Part shown: positions 1 to 12,856 of the stretch, piece by piece
Numbering within the stretch: the stretch's first letter is position 1
How the letters are laid out: each line of letters opens with the position of its first letter
The notes under the pieces: generated by a model
What the model was told of the DNA's origin: nothing
What the model saw: the letters and a program-made list of their open reading frames with translations, nothing else
The model's database searches: none
NCBI GenBank assembly: GCA_007026445.1
Contig: VDMD01000019.1
Location: 372,001-436,000 of the forward strand
DNA from: Schizophyllum amplum
Taxonomy: Eukaryota; Basidiomycota; Agaricomycetes; Agaricales; Schizophyllaceae
Direction: 5' to 3'
DNA length: 64,000 nucleotides
Position numbers and translations under genes: made by a program

Positions 1-296
1 GCCTTACCGTTCTAGGTGCAGTGAATCAGTGTTATAACGTTAAATAATGGAAGCACCACTGGGCATTCTCCGGAGTAGTCAGCACGCAAATTAGGATCCA
101 GGGTGAAACCAGATGGCAAATACTGACAAACAGCGTCACGCCAGTCACGATCACAAGACGTCGAAACTGACTACTAGTACTGTACCTGCTTTCTTGAATC
201 TTCTCCTACGACATTGGCGAGCGCCGAGGAGAAGACCAGGGACGCCCTGACTCAAGACGTTTGTGCAGAATCCTACTCCTCTTCAGACGCTCGATC

Positions 297-1189
297 ATGA
301 ATTTCTCCGCGATTCTGGGCTTGCTGACGGACCTTTACCTGGCTTTCAAATTCGCCTTGGTGCCGTCACTGTTAGACACTGCGAGGCAACCTTCCCTACT
401 CATACGTCCCATCGCGCTTTCCCGGATATTCATGGCCCATGTATGGACGGCCTTTGGGCCTGGGGTAGATGAAAACTCTCGCCTGGAGAAGCAGAAGCTG
501 ATTACGCCTTACGCTCATGGTGTCGTGCTCGATGCCGGCGCAGGTTAGTGGCTCGAAGTCCTGACTGTTGCTCATCCGAGACGTAGTCTATATATCTGGA
601 TCTTTGCTGATGCTATTCTTTAGGGCATGGACATACGATGTTGTATCTCGATCCCGCCAAAGTCACGAAATATGTTGCCGTCGAGCCCAACGCCGACATG
701 CATCAGCACATCCGACGGAAAGCCGCTGGCGCAGGATTTAACGAGGCGGATGGGACGCTCGTCCTTCTCGGCTGTGGTATTGAAGATATCGGCACGATTC
801 GCGCAGCGCTCAACGCCAACGGGCCATGCGTAGACACCATTGTCTCTGTGCTCACGCTTTGCACCGTGCCGGAGCCTCAGCGGACCATTCAGGCACTTGT
901 GGACGATATCCTTCGCCCGGGCGGCGCGTTCTTATTCTATGAACACGTGCTCAGCCATCGCGCGGACGTAGCCTGGTGGCAGCAATTCTGGGCGCCAATA
1001 TGGCAGATCCCGTTCGACGGATGTCGGCTGGATAGACCGACGCATCTGTGGATCTCGGAAGTGAGGGATAGCAAAAAGGAGAGAACGGGTTCCGTATGGG
1101 CGGCGCAAAACGTATGGGGCAAGGATGGTGAGACAGAAGACACGCTGTTCTGGCACCGCGCTGGGAACTTCGTGAAGCGCCTTGATTAG
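297..1189 (+). CDS. METTL7-like SAM-dependent methyltransferase
   Basis: Two exons, 297-543 and 624-1189, with a GTTAGT...TTTAG intron, give about 270 aa. The ATG at 297 is chosen because it opens a hydrophobic N-terminal segment (residues 1-25) of the kind that anchors METTL7 proteins to ER or lipid droplets. The intron falls inside the SAM-binding motif I, which is rebuilt across the junction as DAGAGHG (about residues 79-85). This is followed by an acidic-loop strand (VAVEPN) and by VSVLTLCTVPE, then GGAFLFYEHV, all in the order seen in METTL7-type class I methyltransferases. The small-molecule substrate cannot be told from sequence; mammalian relatives methylate thiols. The next recognised gene is more than 3 kb away, so neighbours give no hint. 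Confidence 0.85.
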
Positions 1190-3529
1190 GTATGTTACAC
1201 GCTCTATACCTGGTGTCATCTCTCATCCTTGTCCAAGTTCCTAAAGACCATTACCGTGTGTTCGGGTTAAGCAGCTTCCGCTGAGTATCCGTAACTTTTT
1301 CCTTCACTTGCCTGGCTTCACTGTCGGTGAGCGTCACATCCATCCGAGGCGAACATATCCAGGCTTGTTCTTCACATTGGGCTGGGCTTCCAACTCACCG
1401 CCCTGATGATTCCGCTGTGAGAGCGCCACTTGTGCATCGCGTATAGTCGTGCATTTGGTGTCTGGAGCACTATCTCTTGCGCGGCAACACAGTTTTCTTG
1501 GCTGGTGGACCAGCTCTGAGCAACGTTCGTGAGCGCCTGCCCCAGGACTCCATCGCAGGGATAATTTTCTATCCTGTATCTCCAGACGCTTTAGCTCAGG
1601 AATGACATCAGAAAAAGTGCACCCCTAGTTATACTGCGCGACAGCGTGTTATAATGCTCATATCTGATATTTTATCAATGCCATGATATAGTAAGTTATC
1701 GGTATGAATACAACAGTTATGGCATGGCACGATGAGGTATAACACGGTGACCTGCATGCTATAACCCGCCATTTCTCGGTGACTGCATGTTAGAACGCGT
1801 TAAGTCACGGTCCCATGGAACTTACGACGCGTCATTTCATGGCAGAGTACGTGTGGTAGCATGCTATAGCACTGCACCCACCGTGCCATAACACTCAACG
1901 GCTCTTACGCCGTCTTATTTCTATATCCATTGTCTTACTGCGAACCGGACCAAGAAAGTTGCAAAATAATCACATTGAATGAGGGTATAGACGGTACATG
2001 ACACGGTACGCTATGGCTCCAGCTCGAGAGACCTCCGAGCCTCGAGGCAGTGATGCAAAGCGTTCAGACAACTGGAGAGATCACGGTGGTCGATCACTCA
2101 ACAAGGTATTCCTCTGCGCCACTCCATGCACTCACCGGAAAGGCTGGTCGTCTGTGATATCGTATGAGCCCATGCTCAGTGAGAGTACTGCCATCAGAAA
2201 ACTCACCAAACACCAGTGCTAGCCAGGTGTTAGCGATCGAGCTCGACGCGACGCACGCACGACATCGCGCAGATACAACGCGGCACCGCTCTTCACCGTA
2301 CGGCGGAGGCGTGATATGCGAAGCCGGGAGGTGCAGGATGGTGACACCAGCAACGGGCTGAGGGTATGGTGCTTCGTAGAGATGGGTTACCCAGCGATGA
2401 TGACGGTCGCAGACAACAAGGCGGTGGCGGCGCGCTCGCTTACAAATACGGGTGTCGGCATTTGCCGGACCTCGCCGCCCGGGCGGCGGCTGAGTCAGCG
2501 TGGTGCAAGTCCCCACAGCTCTCGCCCGCCCCACCAAGTTCCCACTGAGGTGACTGCACGCTCTGCACCCGCGGTCATCACTGAGGCTGCCCATGGGCCT
2601 CGAGCGTTTCTCAAAATCTACGGAGAAGAGCTTGCTCGCAGGCCACCATCGCTCAGCGATCTTCGTTAACGCACCCTGTGCCCGGCGGTTTTCGACCTAG
2701 TCAGGTCAGAAAGCCAGGCGGGAAGGGCGCCGTAGTTATGGCCGCTGCATAATTGTGGAAAGGTGCGTGCCAAAAGTCGGGTCCGTGTTGTGTATCTGAC
2801 ATCCGTAGAACGTCGCGTTTCTTGCGCAAGACGCGGAAGGACACTGGCCACAAGCCATCATCCGTAGAACGTCGCGTTTCTTGCGCAAGACGCGGAAGGA
2901 CACTGGCCACAAGCCATTGAGCCAACACGATGCCGCCCTTCTTCGGCCGTTTATCGACTCGCAGACTTATCTGCTCTATCCCCTACATTCAAGTCTGTAC
3001 TTGCTGAGTTCTTCACTTCCTCACGGCGCCCTGTGTGCCTCGCACCCAATCCATCTCGGCCACCCGACGTAAGCCCTCCCGCGCCGGTCCACGCAAGCCG
3101 ACGTCTGCGTTCTATGTACCTTCCGCATGTACTGTAACGTACACAATAGCATCTTCGATGTGTCCCTCGACTTGAACAGTGTGCTGCGAGCCTACAAATG
3201 GACGTAAGGTACTTCAGCGCTTCAGCCTTCCCTCCGAATCCTAAGGCGGCGCATCTCTCTCATACAATGAAGTTGTGATATATAAGGCAAAGCCCGCTCA
3301 ATAAGTCCTGTCATGCGACGCAGAGTGCATGTTACGGCACGCCATCGAGTGTTATGCTGCGCGGTCGGGAGAGTTATCGCGCCTTCCCAGGTCTTATCTC
3401 ACGAAACGGACCTGTCATAGCAAATCATAGGATATCGCCTGGACTTTATGGCACATAATAACAAGGCGGAGCCTATTTCCTGCTATAACACGGATGTCAT
3501 TTTCCTGATGGATCTAACGCCCCTTCTTT
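1190..3529. other. Gene-poor intergenic stretch
   Basis: I found no coding region that I can support. Open frames around 2.0-2.7 kb overlap on both strands and lack family motifs or splice-bounded structure. The stretch contains many scattered GTTATA/TATAAC words (about 1,630-1,900 and 3,350-3,490) and one exact 59-bp tandem duplication. It ends at a decayed F-box copy. Confidence 0.6.
2800..2917. repeat. Exact 59-bp tandem duplication
   Basis: The unit at 2800-2858 is repeated without any mismatch at 2859-2917. It starts CATCCGTAGAACG and ends CACAAGCCAT. Complete identity suggests a recent duplication or a local assembly artefact. It lies in no supported gene. Confidence 0.95.
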
Positions 3530-3937
3530 CAGACTAGCTCTTGCAGCAGGCAAACGTGGACGATCTCCCGAGCGCGGCGGCGACAAGAGCTCCAAAAATA
3601 GACATAAAAAGAGAAGAGATTATAATAGCTAAAGGTAAATTTTTAGCTGAATATCTCCTTGCCGACGAGCACGCGGAGCCCCCGCAAGTTGAACAGAATA
3701 TCACGCAAGTACAAAGGCTGCACACCATCGCGGCCTCGCGCAGCGAAACGCTTGAGGCGTCACCCGTATCTACGCGCGGATGTGAAGCTCTTGATCGAGT
3801 CGAGGTCGGTCCCGTCGCTTGCAACCGCACCGACAATCGTACCAGGTTGGTTCCAGGTTCTTGGAGTGGAGGATATCAAGAATGGCCGTGGATCCCGGTC
3901 TGACGTCGAGGCGCTTCAGGTGCGGAAGGAGAAGTTC
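3530..3937 (-). pseudogene. Decayed partial copy of the F-box gene
   Basis: Read on the minus strand, this stretch matches the C-terminal half of the F-box gene at 22,532-24,202 (roughly its bases 23,520-23,890). Shared blocks include GCDGVQPLYLRDIL-like and LVRVC-like coding. The copy is interrupted by an AT-rich insertion of about 57 nt near 3,597-3,653 and by frame changes. No start, F-box or stop is retained, so it is a relic of a related LRR/F-box paralogue. The similarity was seen by eye; no alignment was computed. Confidence 0.8.
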
Positions 3938-4726
3938 CCGCTACTGCTTATGGTAGTAGGTCTTGGGGTTAAAAGTTGAAGGGGTGAGCGCGTGAAGACG
4001 CGAGGACACATAAGCGCTTCCGAGCAAGTTAAGCCTACCTAGTAGTACCCTCAACTTGAACTTGAGCATGTGATTGAGGATGCGTCCCCAGTCGGGGCTC
4101 GCTCAACAGTAATCAGACAGGGGACTAGCAGCCTACTGCTGAATAGTAGCGGGCCCTGCCGTGAAACGGCCCTTCGCGAGTTATGTCGTAAGTACTAGTA
4201 AGTACTAAGTAGCAGGGAAGCATTGGCAGTGCGATCTATCACGTGAAAGTCAGCTGACTACCACGTATTCCGTTGGCTTTTTCGAATATTCTCATCTTCC
4301 ACCGTTTCCCTTTCTTAAGGCAAGCATGCAGAGAGAAATTCCCCAAAAACACTCCAATCCTTAGCTAGATGCTCCTATAAGGTACAGTATGCACTTAAAT
4401 GAGACATCACTTGCAGATTGAGCGCAGCAGACGACATCTTGCACGGCCTTTGAAACTTGCAGTGCAGAACCTTCAAGTAGCTCTTAGGCCGTTACTTCCG
4501 TGTAGATTACAGACATGAGAGATACACGAGCCTCAACTGCCTGCTACTTATGCAATAACTAGTATTTCAACTTCAAGCAATCAAATCACATGACGCTGTG
4601 ACAGAGCGCGTCACGCTGCTGCAGCGCAGCCCCCGGGAAGTTATTGTTGGTTCTTACCTTTCATCTCCCTCACGAATCGCCAAGAATCATTGCCCACTAA
4701 GACCTCTCCTTTATATCCTTGCCCAA
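3938..4726. other. Upstream region of the PIL1-type gene
   Basis: No gene is supported here. It contains TTCAA/TTGAA-type words near 4,045 and 4,565 that also appear in other upstream regions of the window. The AT-richer last 100 bases are consistent with a promoter and 5' leader. Confidence 0.5.
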
Positions 4727-7518
4727 ATGTTCCGGAACGCGGCGACGAAGCTCGCCCACAACACAACTCTTCCCGCTCTGGCTGGAAACAAGGATCTGCG
4801 CCCCTTGCAGGATCTCATCCATGCAGAGAAATCAGTCCTAATCTCGTATGTGTAATGCTCCCCATCTGCGCAAAAATTTGACGCCCGAGAAGATTGCAGA
4901 GGCTCAGTGTAGACATCAACAAGGCCGCGGAAGCGCTCCGAACATGGGGCTCAACAGAGGGGGAGGACCTGGGGGTGCGTGAATGCAGTTCCCCCTTTAC
5001 AATGTACTGACCCATCGCAGGATATCCTCGGGGCATCTACAAATCTCCTTTCCCACTTCTCCGCCGGCCTCTCGCAGTACGCATCGCACGAACACGCCAT
5101 CCGCGATCACATGAAATCCATCCGCACGAAGGAGGAAGCGCTAGACGATCTCAAGCGCCGTCGTAAGGCGGTCGTCTCGCGCGCCGATGCCGCGGAGAAG
5201 AAGCTCAACAAGATGGGCCCAGAGCACAAGAATCTCGCCATGCAGACGGAGCAGCTTAATCGCCTGCGAGACGAAATCCGCGGCATGGATTTCGACATCA
5301 TGCGCGACGAGGCGGAGCTTGGCGACGCAAAGCGCAGCGTCACCAAAGCCTGGATGGCGCTCAAGTTCGGCGGGCTGCAGGAGTGCTGCGAACGGGGGGC
5401 GGTGCGTGTCAAGTGACGAGCCTGCCTGCGTGTACTCATACATCCCCCAGATAGCAGCTGACTTTGGGAAGAAGATCATATTTGTGAGTGACTTTGAGCT
5501 GCACAACACGACGAGACTGACTGCGTGCTAGGAAATCCCCGAGATCGAAACCCAGCCCGGATACCCGCGCCCCATGTACCACGGACACCAGGACGTCGAG
5601 CGTCACATCAACGATGCACTCCGCGCGCTGTCCACCGTCCAATTCTCCACCTCGCCCAGCGGCCAGCCAGTGCGCCCTGCTCCCGAGCTGCTCCCACCCC
5701 CGGCCATCGGCGGGCACTTCCTCGACTCGACCGCGGACTCGATCGCTTCGACGCCCACATCCACCTACCCGCCCCCGACACCGTTCTCTCCCAACGCATC
5801 TGGGTTCCGTCCGCCCGACGGACCACCGCCCGGATTCCCAACGGCGCAATACGACCAACCTTCGCGTGCCGTGGACGACTTCGGTGTGCGAACCGGCCCC
5901 ATGGGACCGCGGGAGTCCTTCCAAGGACCGCGATACAACACAGTGCCCGCAAAGGGCTCCGGCGCATATGACGGTCTTCCCCACGGCGGCGGCTTCTTGG
6001 ACGGCCCACCGCGGCTCAGCACTCAGGATGAGGGTGATTCGTTCGCGGCTAGCATCTCGGAGGCGCTGGATCGCAAGAGCGGCGAGCAGCACCGGCCGAC
6101 TGGGTACACGCCGCCCAGTGCACCGCCGGGTGCGATGCCGGCGCAACCGCCGTCAGGCGCGGAGCAGGGCTTGGGCAACCCTTGGCAGGACACGCCTTCG
6201 CGCAACGATCGCCCTGTGTCGACGGTTTCCGGCGAGGGGTTGGCTTACATGGCCAGCGGGGACGAGCTGGACCAGAAGGAGCATGATCACGTCAAGTTTG
6301 AAGATGCGACTGATATCGATAGCGGCCGGCATTCGTGTAAGTAGTACGACCTTGCATATGCCCTCGTACGCGCTGACACCCTTCGCAGCCTTACACGATC
6401 CGCGGGATCAAGCCTTTCCGCCAATCTCGTCTTCGCCCAAGCGCGTGCCGCCTCCGCAGATTGACCCCATCGAAGACGAGGCCGCGCTGAACGCCGCAGC
6501 CGCTCGCGAAGTGGAGCGCGAGCTGAACTCCCTGCATTTCAGTCCGCCCCCTTCGGCCCATACCCCGCTGCCACCTCCAGTGCTGTCGCCCTCAAAGGTG
6601 CCCCAGTTACCACCGGTAGCCCCACTCGCGAATGCGGCCGCCCGCGCACAGCAATCGCCTCCCCAATCTCCCATGGACAACAGGTTTGCGGCAGGCAGCC
6701 GCCGCGGCAGCATGGAGAAGCGTGGCACGGCCGGCATGTATGGGAGTGGCAGCAGGCGCGGCAGCATGGACGAGCGGGGCAGCATGGACGCACCCAGACT
6801 GTCAGCGGAAGTGCCGCCGCCTATATATACCCCCGCGCAGTCGTACGCGCGCAACCAGCGGGACTCGCTCTCGCTGTCGACGGATGCCCCGCGCCCGCTG
6901 ACGGACGAGCCCGCGCCCGTGTCGCCAGCCGAGGCGTTGCCGCTGCCGACCCTGCCGGGATCTCCCCGTATTACCTCGCCCTCTCCTCTAGCCTCTCCGC
7001 TGGCTTCCCCGCTTACGCGGCCCAGCTTCCCGTCGGAGCCCGGCCGGCCAGCGTCGCCGCTCGCGAGCTTCCGCACCGCACCCGACTACCCGCGCAGCCT
7101 CGCTAACGCGCGCTCGAACTCGTCACTTGCATCTGCAACAACGTCATCCGCGGGCGGCGCGCGCACGATCTCCGCTGCTGCCTTCAAGAGGCCGCGTCCG
7201 GAGGGGGCGGTGGCGGACACGAGCCCGCTGCACTTGCGCAAGCGCGGCGCGAGCGGGACGGCGACGCCGCCCCCGCCACCGTCCGCGTTTGGCGTGAGTC
7301 CGAGCTCGGCCACGTTTGGACGGTCTGTGAGCCAGGGTGCGCCCGGGGGTGACTCGGACGCGCCGCAGATCCCGCCTGTTGGTGGAGGGGAGGACGACGA
7401 CTTTGACTATATCGGGGCGTATGGGGGTACGGAGGGGGATAGGACCCAAGGAAATCAAGGCCGAGGGGGCTACGGAGAGGGTCGGTTTGCGACGAACCTG
7501 GATGATGGGCTGCGTTGA
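4727..7518 (+). CDS. PIL1: Eisosome core component, PIL1/LSP1 family
   Basis: Six exons (4727-4845, 4893-4974, 5021-5401, 5451-5483, 5532-6336, 6389-7518) give about 849 aa. Residues about 25-225 match the PIL1/LSP1 BAR-like domain: LIHAEKSVL, then AAEALRTWG, then an HMKSIRTKEE helix and a long coiled coil ending in TKAWMALKFGGLQE. This family forms the lipid-binding coat of eisosomes, furrow-like plasma-membrane domains. The protein is much longer than yeast Pil1 (about 340 aa). The extra 600 residues form a Pro/Ser-rich, probably disordered tail with two RRGSM repeats near the middle, which are candidate basic-directed phosphorylation sites. The 33-nt exon 4 is short, but its frame and splice sites agree. 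Long tails are usual in basidiomycete members. Confidence 0.93.
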
Positions 7519-7814
7519 GGACTTGAGGAAGATGAATAGGAGGATCCGGGCTACTTAAGGTAATATCGAACGTTATAATTCTGTCCTTTGGACATTCTAG
7601 TTACTGGCGTGGCACCTGTACAGTACCGAATGGAAGTTTGCATTGGTCACTGGTCAGCCTTAATGCAGCTGATTCTCAGACGACAGACTGAGACAAGTCG
7701 AACATGGGTCACGTGCCATCCGGACAGTGCCGTACGGGCAGCCGACGCGCCCCGAAGATCCGGAGCTGAGGATTCAGCAGAGTTTTGCTCAGCTTTTGTT
7801 TGCTTTACACCGTG

Positions 7815-10112
<2,298 letters not shown>

Positions 10113-12753
10113 ATGATTTCCTCTCGCCGATTGAGTCTACGATCTCGGACGGTCGTTCATGGAGTACAGACCAGCATCCGATCAACGTACCGGGAGTTGC
10201 TGCAGACGCGGCCCCTCAATCTTTCCGCGGTAGAAGGCTCCGTTGAACCACCTCTTGACGAGAGGACACTTCCTGCCTATTTTTCCCAGGAAACTTTGGC
10301 AAAGCACAGCACGCGCCCAGCCCTCGTCTGCCGGCAGGAACGTCCTCGCGCGCATGCGGGCCCTCCTTCGCGGAATATGGGCATCCAGACGCACTTGGCT
10401 TGGGACTTCGAAGAATTCGATCGACACATTAAGGCCCTCGCGAGAGGGCTGCTCGAGATGGGCGTTAATTCTGGTGACCGGGTCGCAGTAATCATGGGGA
10501 ATAACAGGTACGATCTCCAAGCTCGATCCGGGGAGCATTGCAGCCTTATGGCCGCTTGTCAGCTCTTACGCGTTGCTGCAATGGGCTTGTGCGAGTATTG
10601 GTGCGATCCTCGTTACCATAAACCCGGCGTACAGAATCAATGAGCTAGTGAGTCGCGTTTCTTCTTCCAGTCGCCCGCACCAGATTTGAGCATCGTACTT
10701 TGACAGATAGAGACGCTGAATGCGGTTGGCGTCAAGCACCTTGTATGCGTACCTCGCATTCGCTCGTCAGCATACTTGGACATGCTGTCCAAGGCCGCGC
10801 CTGGTCTGCCTAACTCGCGCCCGGGCGAGATATGCGATCCCAGGCTTCCGGAGCTACGCAACCTCGTCGTGGTGGATAACAAAGATGAGTTTCGGACGGA
10901 GGTCGACCGGTTAGACATCAAGAGCGCGGTCGACTGGAGGGAGATTATGGCCTGGCGCGATAACTCGCAAGAAGAGAAACGTCGACGCGTCCTGGAGTCG
11001 TCGTTGAATAAAGACGATGTGATCAACCTACAGTTCACTAGGTAAGCATCACGCCAGACTATCATTGTGAGAGTGACTTACTACCCTACGACAAGCGGCA
11101 CAACCGGTTCTCCCAAAGCTGTTTCGGTAAGCAGAAGAAGCCGCTTGGTAGTGCGCAAGCCCTGATCAGGATGAACACACAGCTCACGCACCATAATTTG
11201 CTCAACAACGGTATTTCTGTGGGCCGTTGTATGAAGCTTACGAACACCGACATCCTATGTGAGCTGCATCTCATGTGCTGCTGTCGTCTCATAACCTTCT
11301 CGGGCAGGCAACGTACCGCCACTGTTCCACTGCTTTGATGAGTAGCACCGTGACAGTCAAGAGGATTTGTGCAGCTTACCTTGCTTTAGATACGCCTTGT
11401 CCTCGGCAATCTCGCAGCATGGACGCACGGGGCTTGCATCGTTTATCCATCGCCTATGTTTGACCCATCAGCTATCGTTGATGCGGTTATTCAAGAGCAT
11501 TGTACTGCTCTTCATGGGGTGCCCACGCACTTCCTCGGTGTACTGTCTGAGGTTGACCGAAGGAGGAGCGAAGGCGAGAGGGTGGATCTGCGCCACTTGA
11601 GGTATGGCGATCAGTGTGCCTCGAACTCGTCTGGAATGTTGGGATGCTGACAAGAAACTAGGACAGGAATAGCTGCCGGCTCGTCCATCCCCATTGACCT
11701 CATGAGGCGGCTGATTGAGAAGATGAACTTGCGCGAGTTGACGAATGCGTATGGGATGAGTGAGTGGCTTGAAATAAGCATCTGAAATTACATAAAGCTG
11801 ATTGCTTATAGCGGAGACGAGGTGATTTTCGTCCAGTCGAGGAGTCACAAGCCCACGCATAACATGACTGTATTCCAGCCCCGTCTCGTTCCAGACCGTG
11901 ACGGACGACCCGATCCACAAGCGAGTGGAGACAGTCGGGAGGGTCCAGCCACACGTCAAGGCGAAGGTCGTTGACAGCAATGGCGACGTTGTACCAGTCA
12001 ACACCCCAGGACAACTCATCGTTAGCGGCTACCTTTTGCAGAAGGGGTCAGTCAGCGTGTTACATTTGTGGCGAGGACAAAAACACTGACCGTATACCCT
12101 CAAGGTACTGGAACGACGAAGCACAGACATCGGCCGTAATGCAGCGAGAGGCAGATGGTACCGTCTGGATGTATACCGGCGATGAAGCGATCATGGACGA
12201 AGAAGGGTATCTGCGTAGTGAGTCTGTTTGGATTGAGTCGCCGTCGCCGCTGTGCTAAGAGCCTCGACAGTCGTAGGACGGATCAAGGATATCATCATCC
12301 GGGGCGGCGAGGTATGCAGTACTAACCATCAACCAACCGGAAGAAACGGCTTACCTGGGAACAGAACCTCTTCCCCGTCCAAATTGAGAATGCCCTCACC
12401 GCACACCCCGGTATTCGCGAGGCAGCCGCCATCGCGGTGCCAGATCAGCGGTATGGTGAGGTTGTAGGCGCATGGATAGTAAGGGAGCCCGGAACTGCCG
12501 TGTCACAAGCTGAAGTGCGACGCGCCGTGGCAGACACGATGAATCCACAGGCAAGTACATTTCGTGCGTATCAGCCAAGTATTTAGGCTGACTGAGATTC
12601 TCCCGATAGAATGCGCCCACATGGGTCTGGTTCACTGGAGAAGACGGTGTCGCCAACGAGCTGCCGAAGACTGCGAGCGGAAAGGTGCAAAAACATATTC
12701 TGAGAAAATGGAGTCAGCCATTGGTGCAACGAAAGACTGGGCGGGTTCCGTAG
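10113..12753 (+). CDS. ACSF2-like fatty acyl-CoA synthetase (AMP-forming)
   Basis: The model has 14 exons: 10113-10507, 10563-10647, 10707-11041, 11096-11126, 11183-11258, 11308-11337, 11394-11601, 11662-11759, 11812-11821, 11879-12046, 12105-12217, 12271-12311, 12365-12550 and 12610-12753, giving about 639 aa. ANL-superfamily motifs occur in order: FTSGTTGSPK (P-loop), VPPLFHCFG, TNAYGMTET, YTGDEAIMDEEGY, GRIKDIIIRGGEN (hinge) and PKTASGKVQK with the C-terminal catalytic lysine. These fit medium- or long-chain acyl-CoA ligases of the ACSF2/FadD type. The Arg/Ser-rich N-terminus could be a mitochondrial presequence, and no peroxisomal SKL-type end is seen (it ends GRVP). Exon 9 is only 10 nt. 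Two introns are non-standard: 11338-11393 (AT-AC) and 12551-12609 (GC-AG). Confidence 0.9.
11338..11393 (+). other. Candidate AT-AC intron
   Basis: Exon 6 ends TGCTTTG and the expected next residues are LVLGN. No GT donor lies at the junction. Taking ATGAGT as donor and ATAC as end removes 56 nt and restores the conserved HCFG-LVLGN run exactly. The nearest AG (11,389) does not give that frame with a phase-1 donor. The alternative is a GA-AG excision, or a donor mutation. Confidence 0.5.
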
Positions 12754-12856
12754 CACTGAATGATGATATGTGGCCAAACATGGATATCATTCCTAGCATT
12801 CACTACACCGTTACAAAAGCATGTGATTCTGACAAGTGAGGTGCCACAATCACCTC

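Noticed and set aside
2094..2594. 166-codon minus-strand frame
   Set aside because: No motif, no hydrophobic core pattern, and competing frames on both strands; treated as chance in GC-rich DNA.
5614..6388. First half of a 634-codon plus frame in the PIL1-type gene
   Set aside because: Only the part from 6,389 is the real exon 6 frame. Upstream, the frame is Arg/Pro-rich shadow of exon 5.
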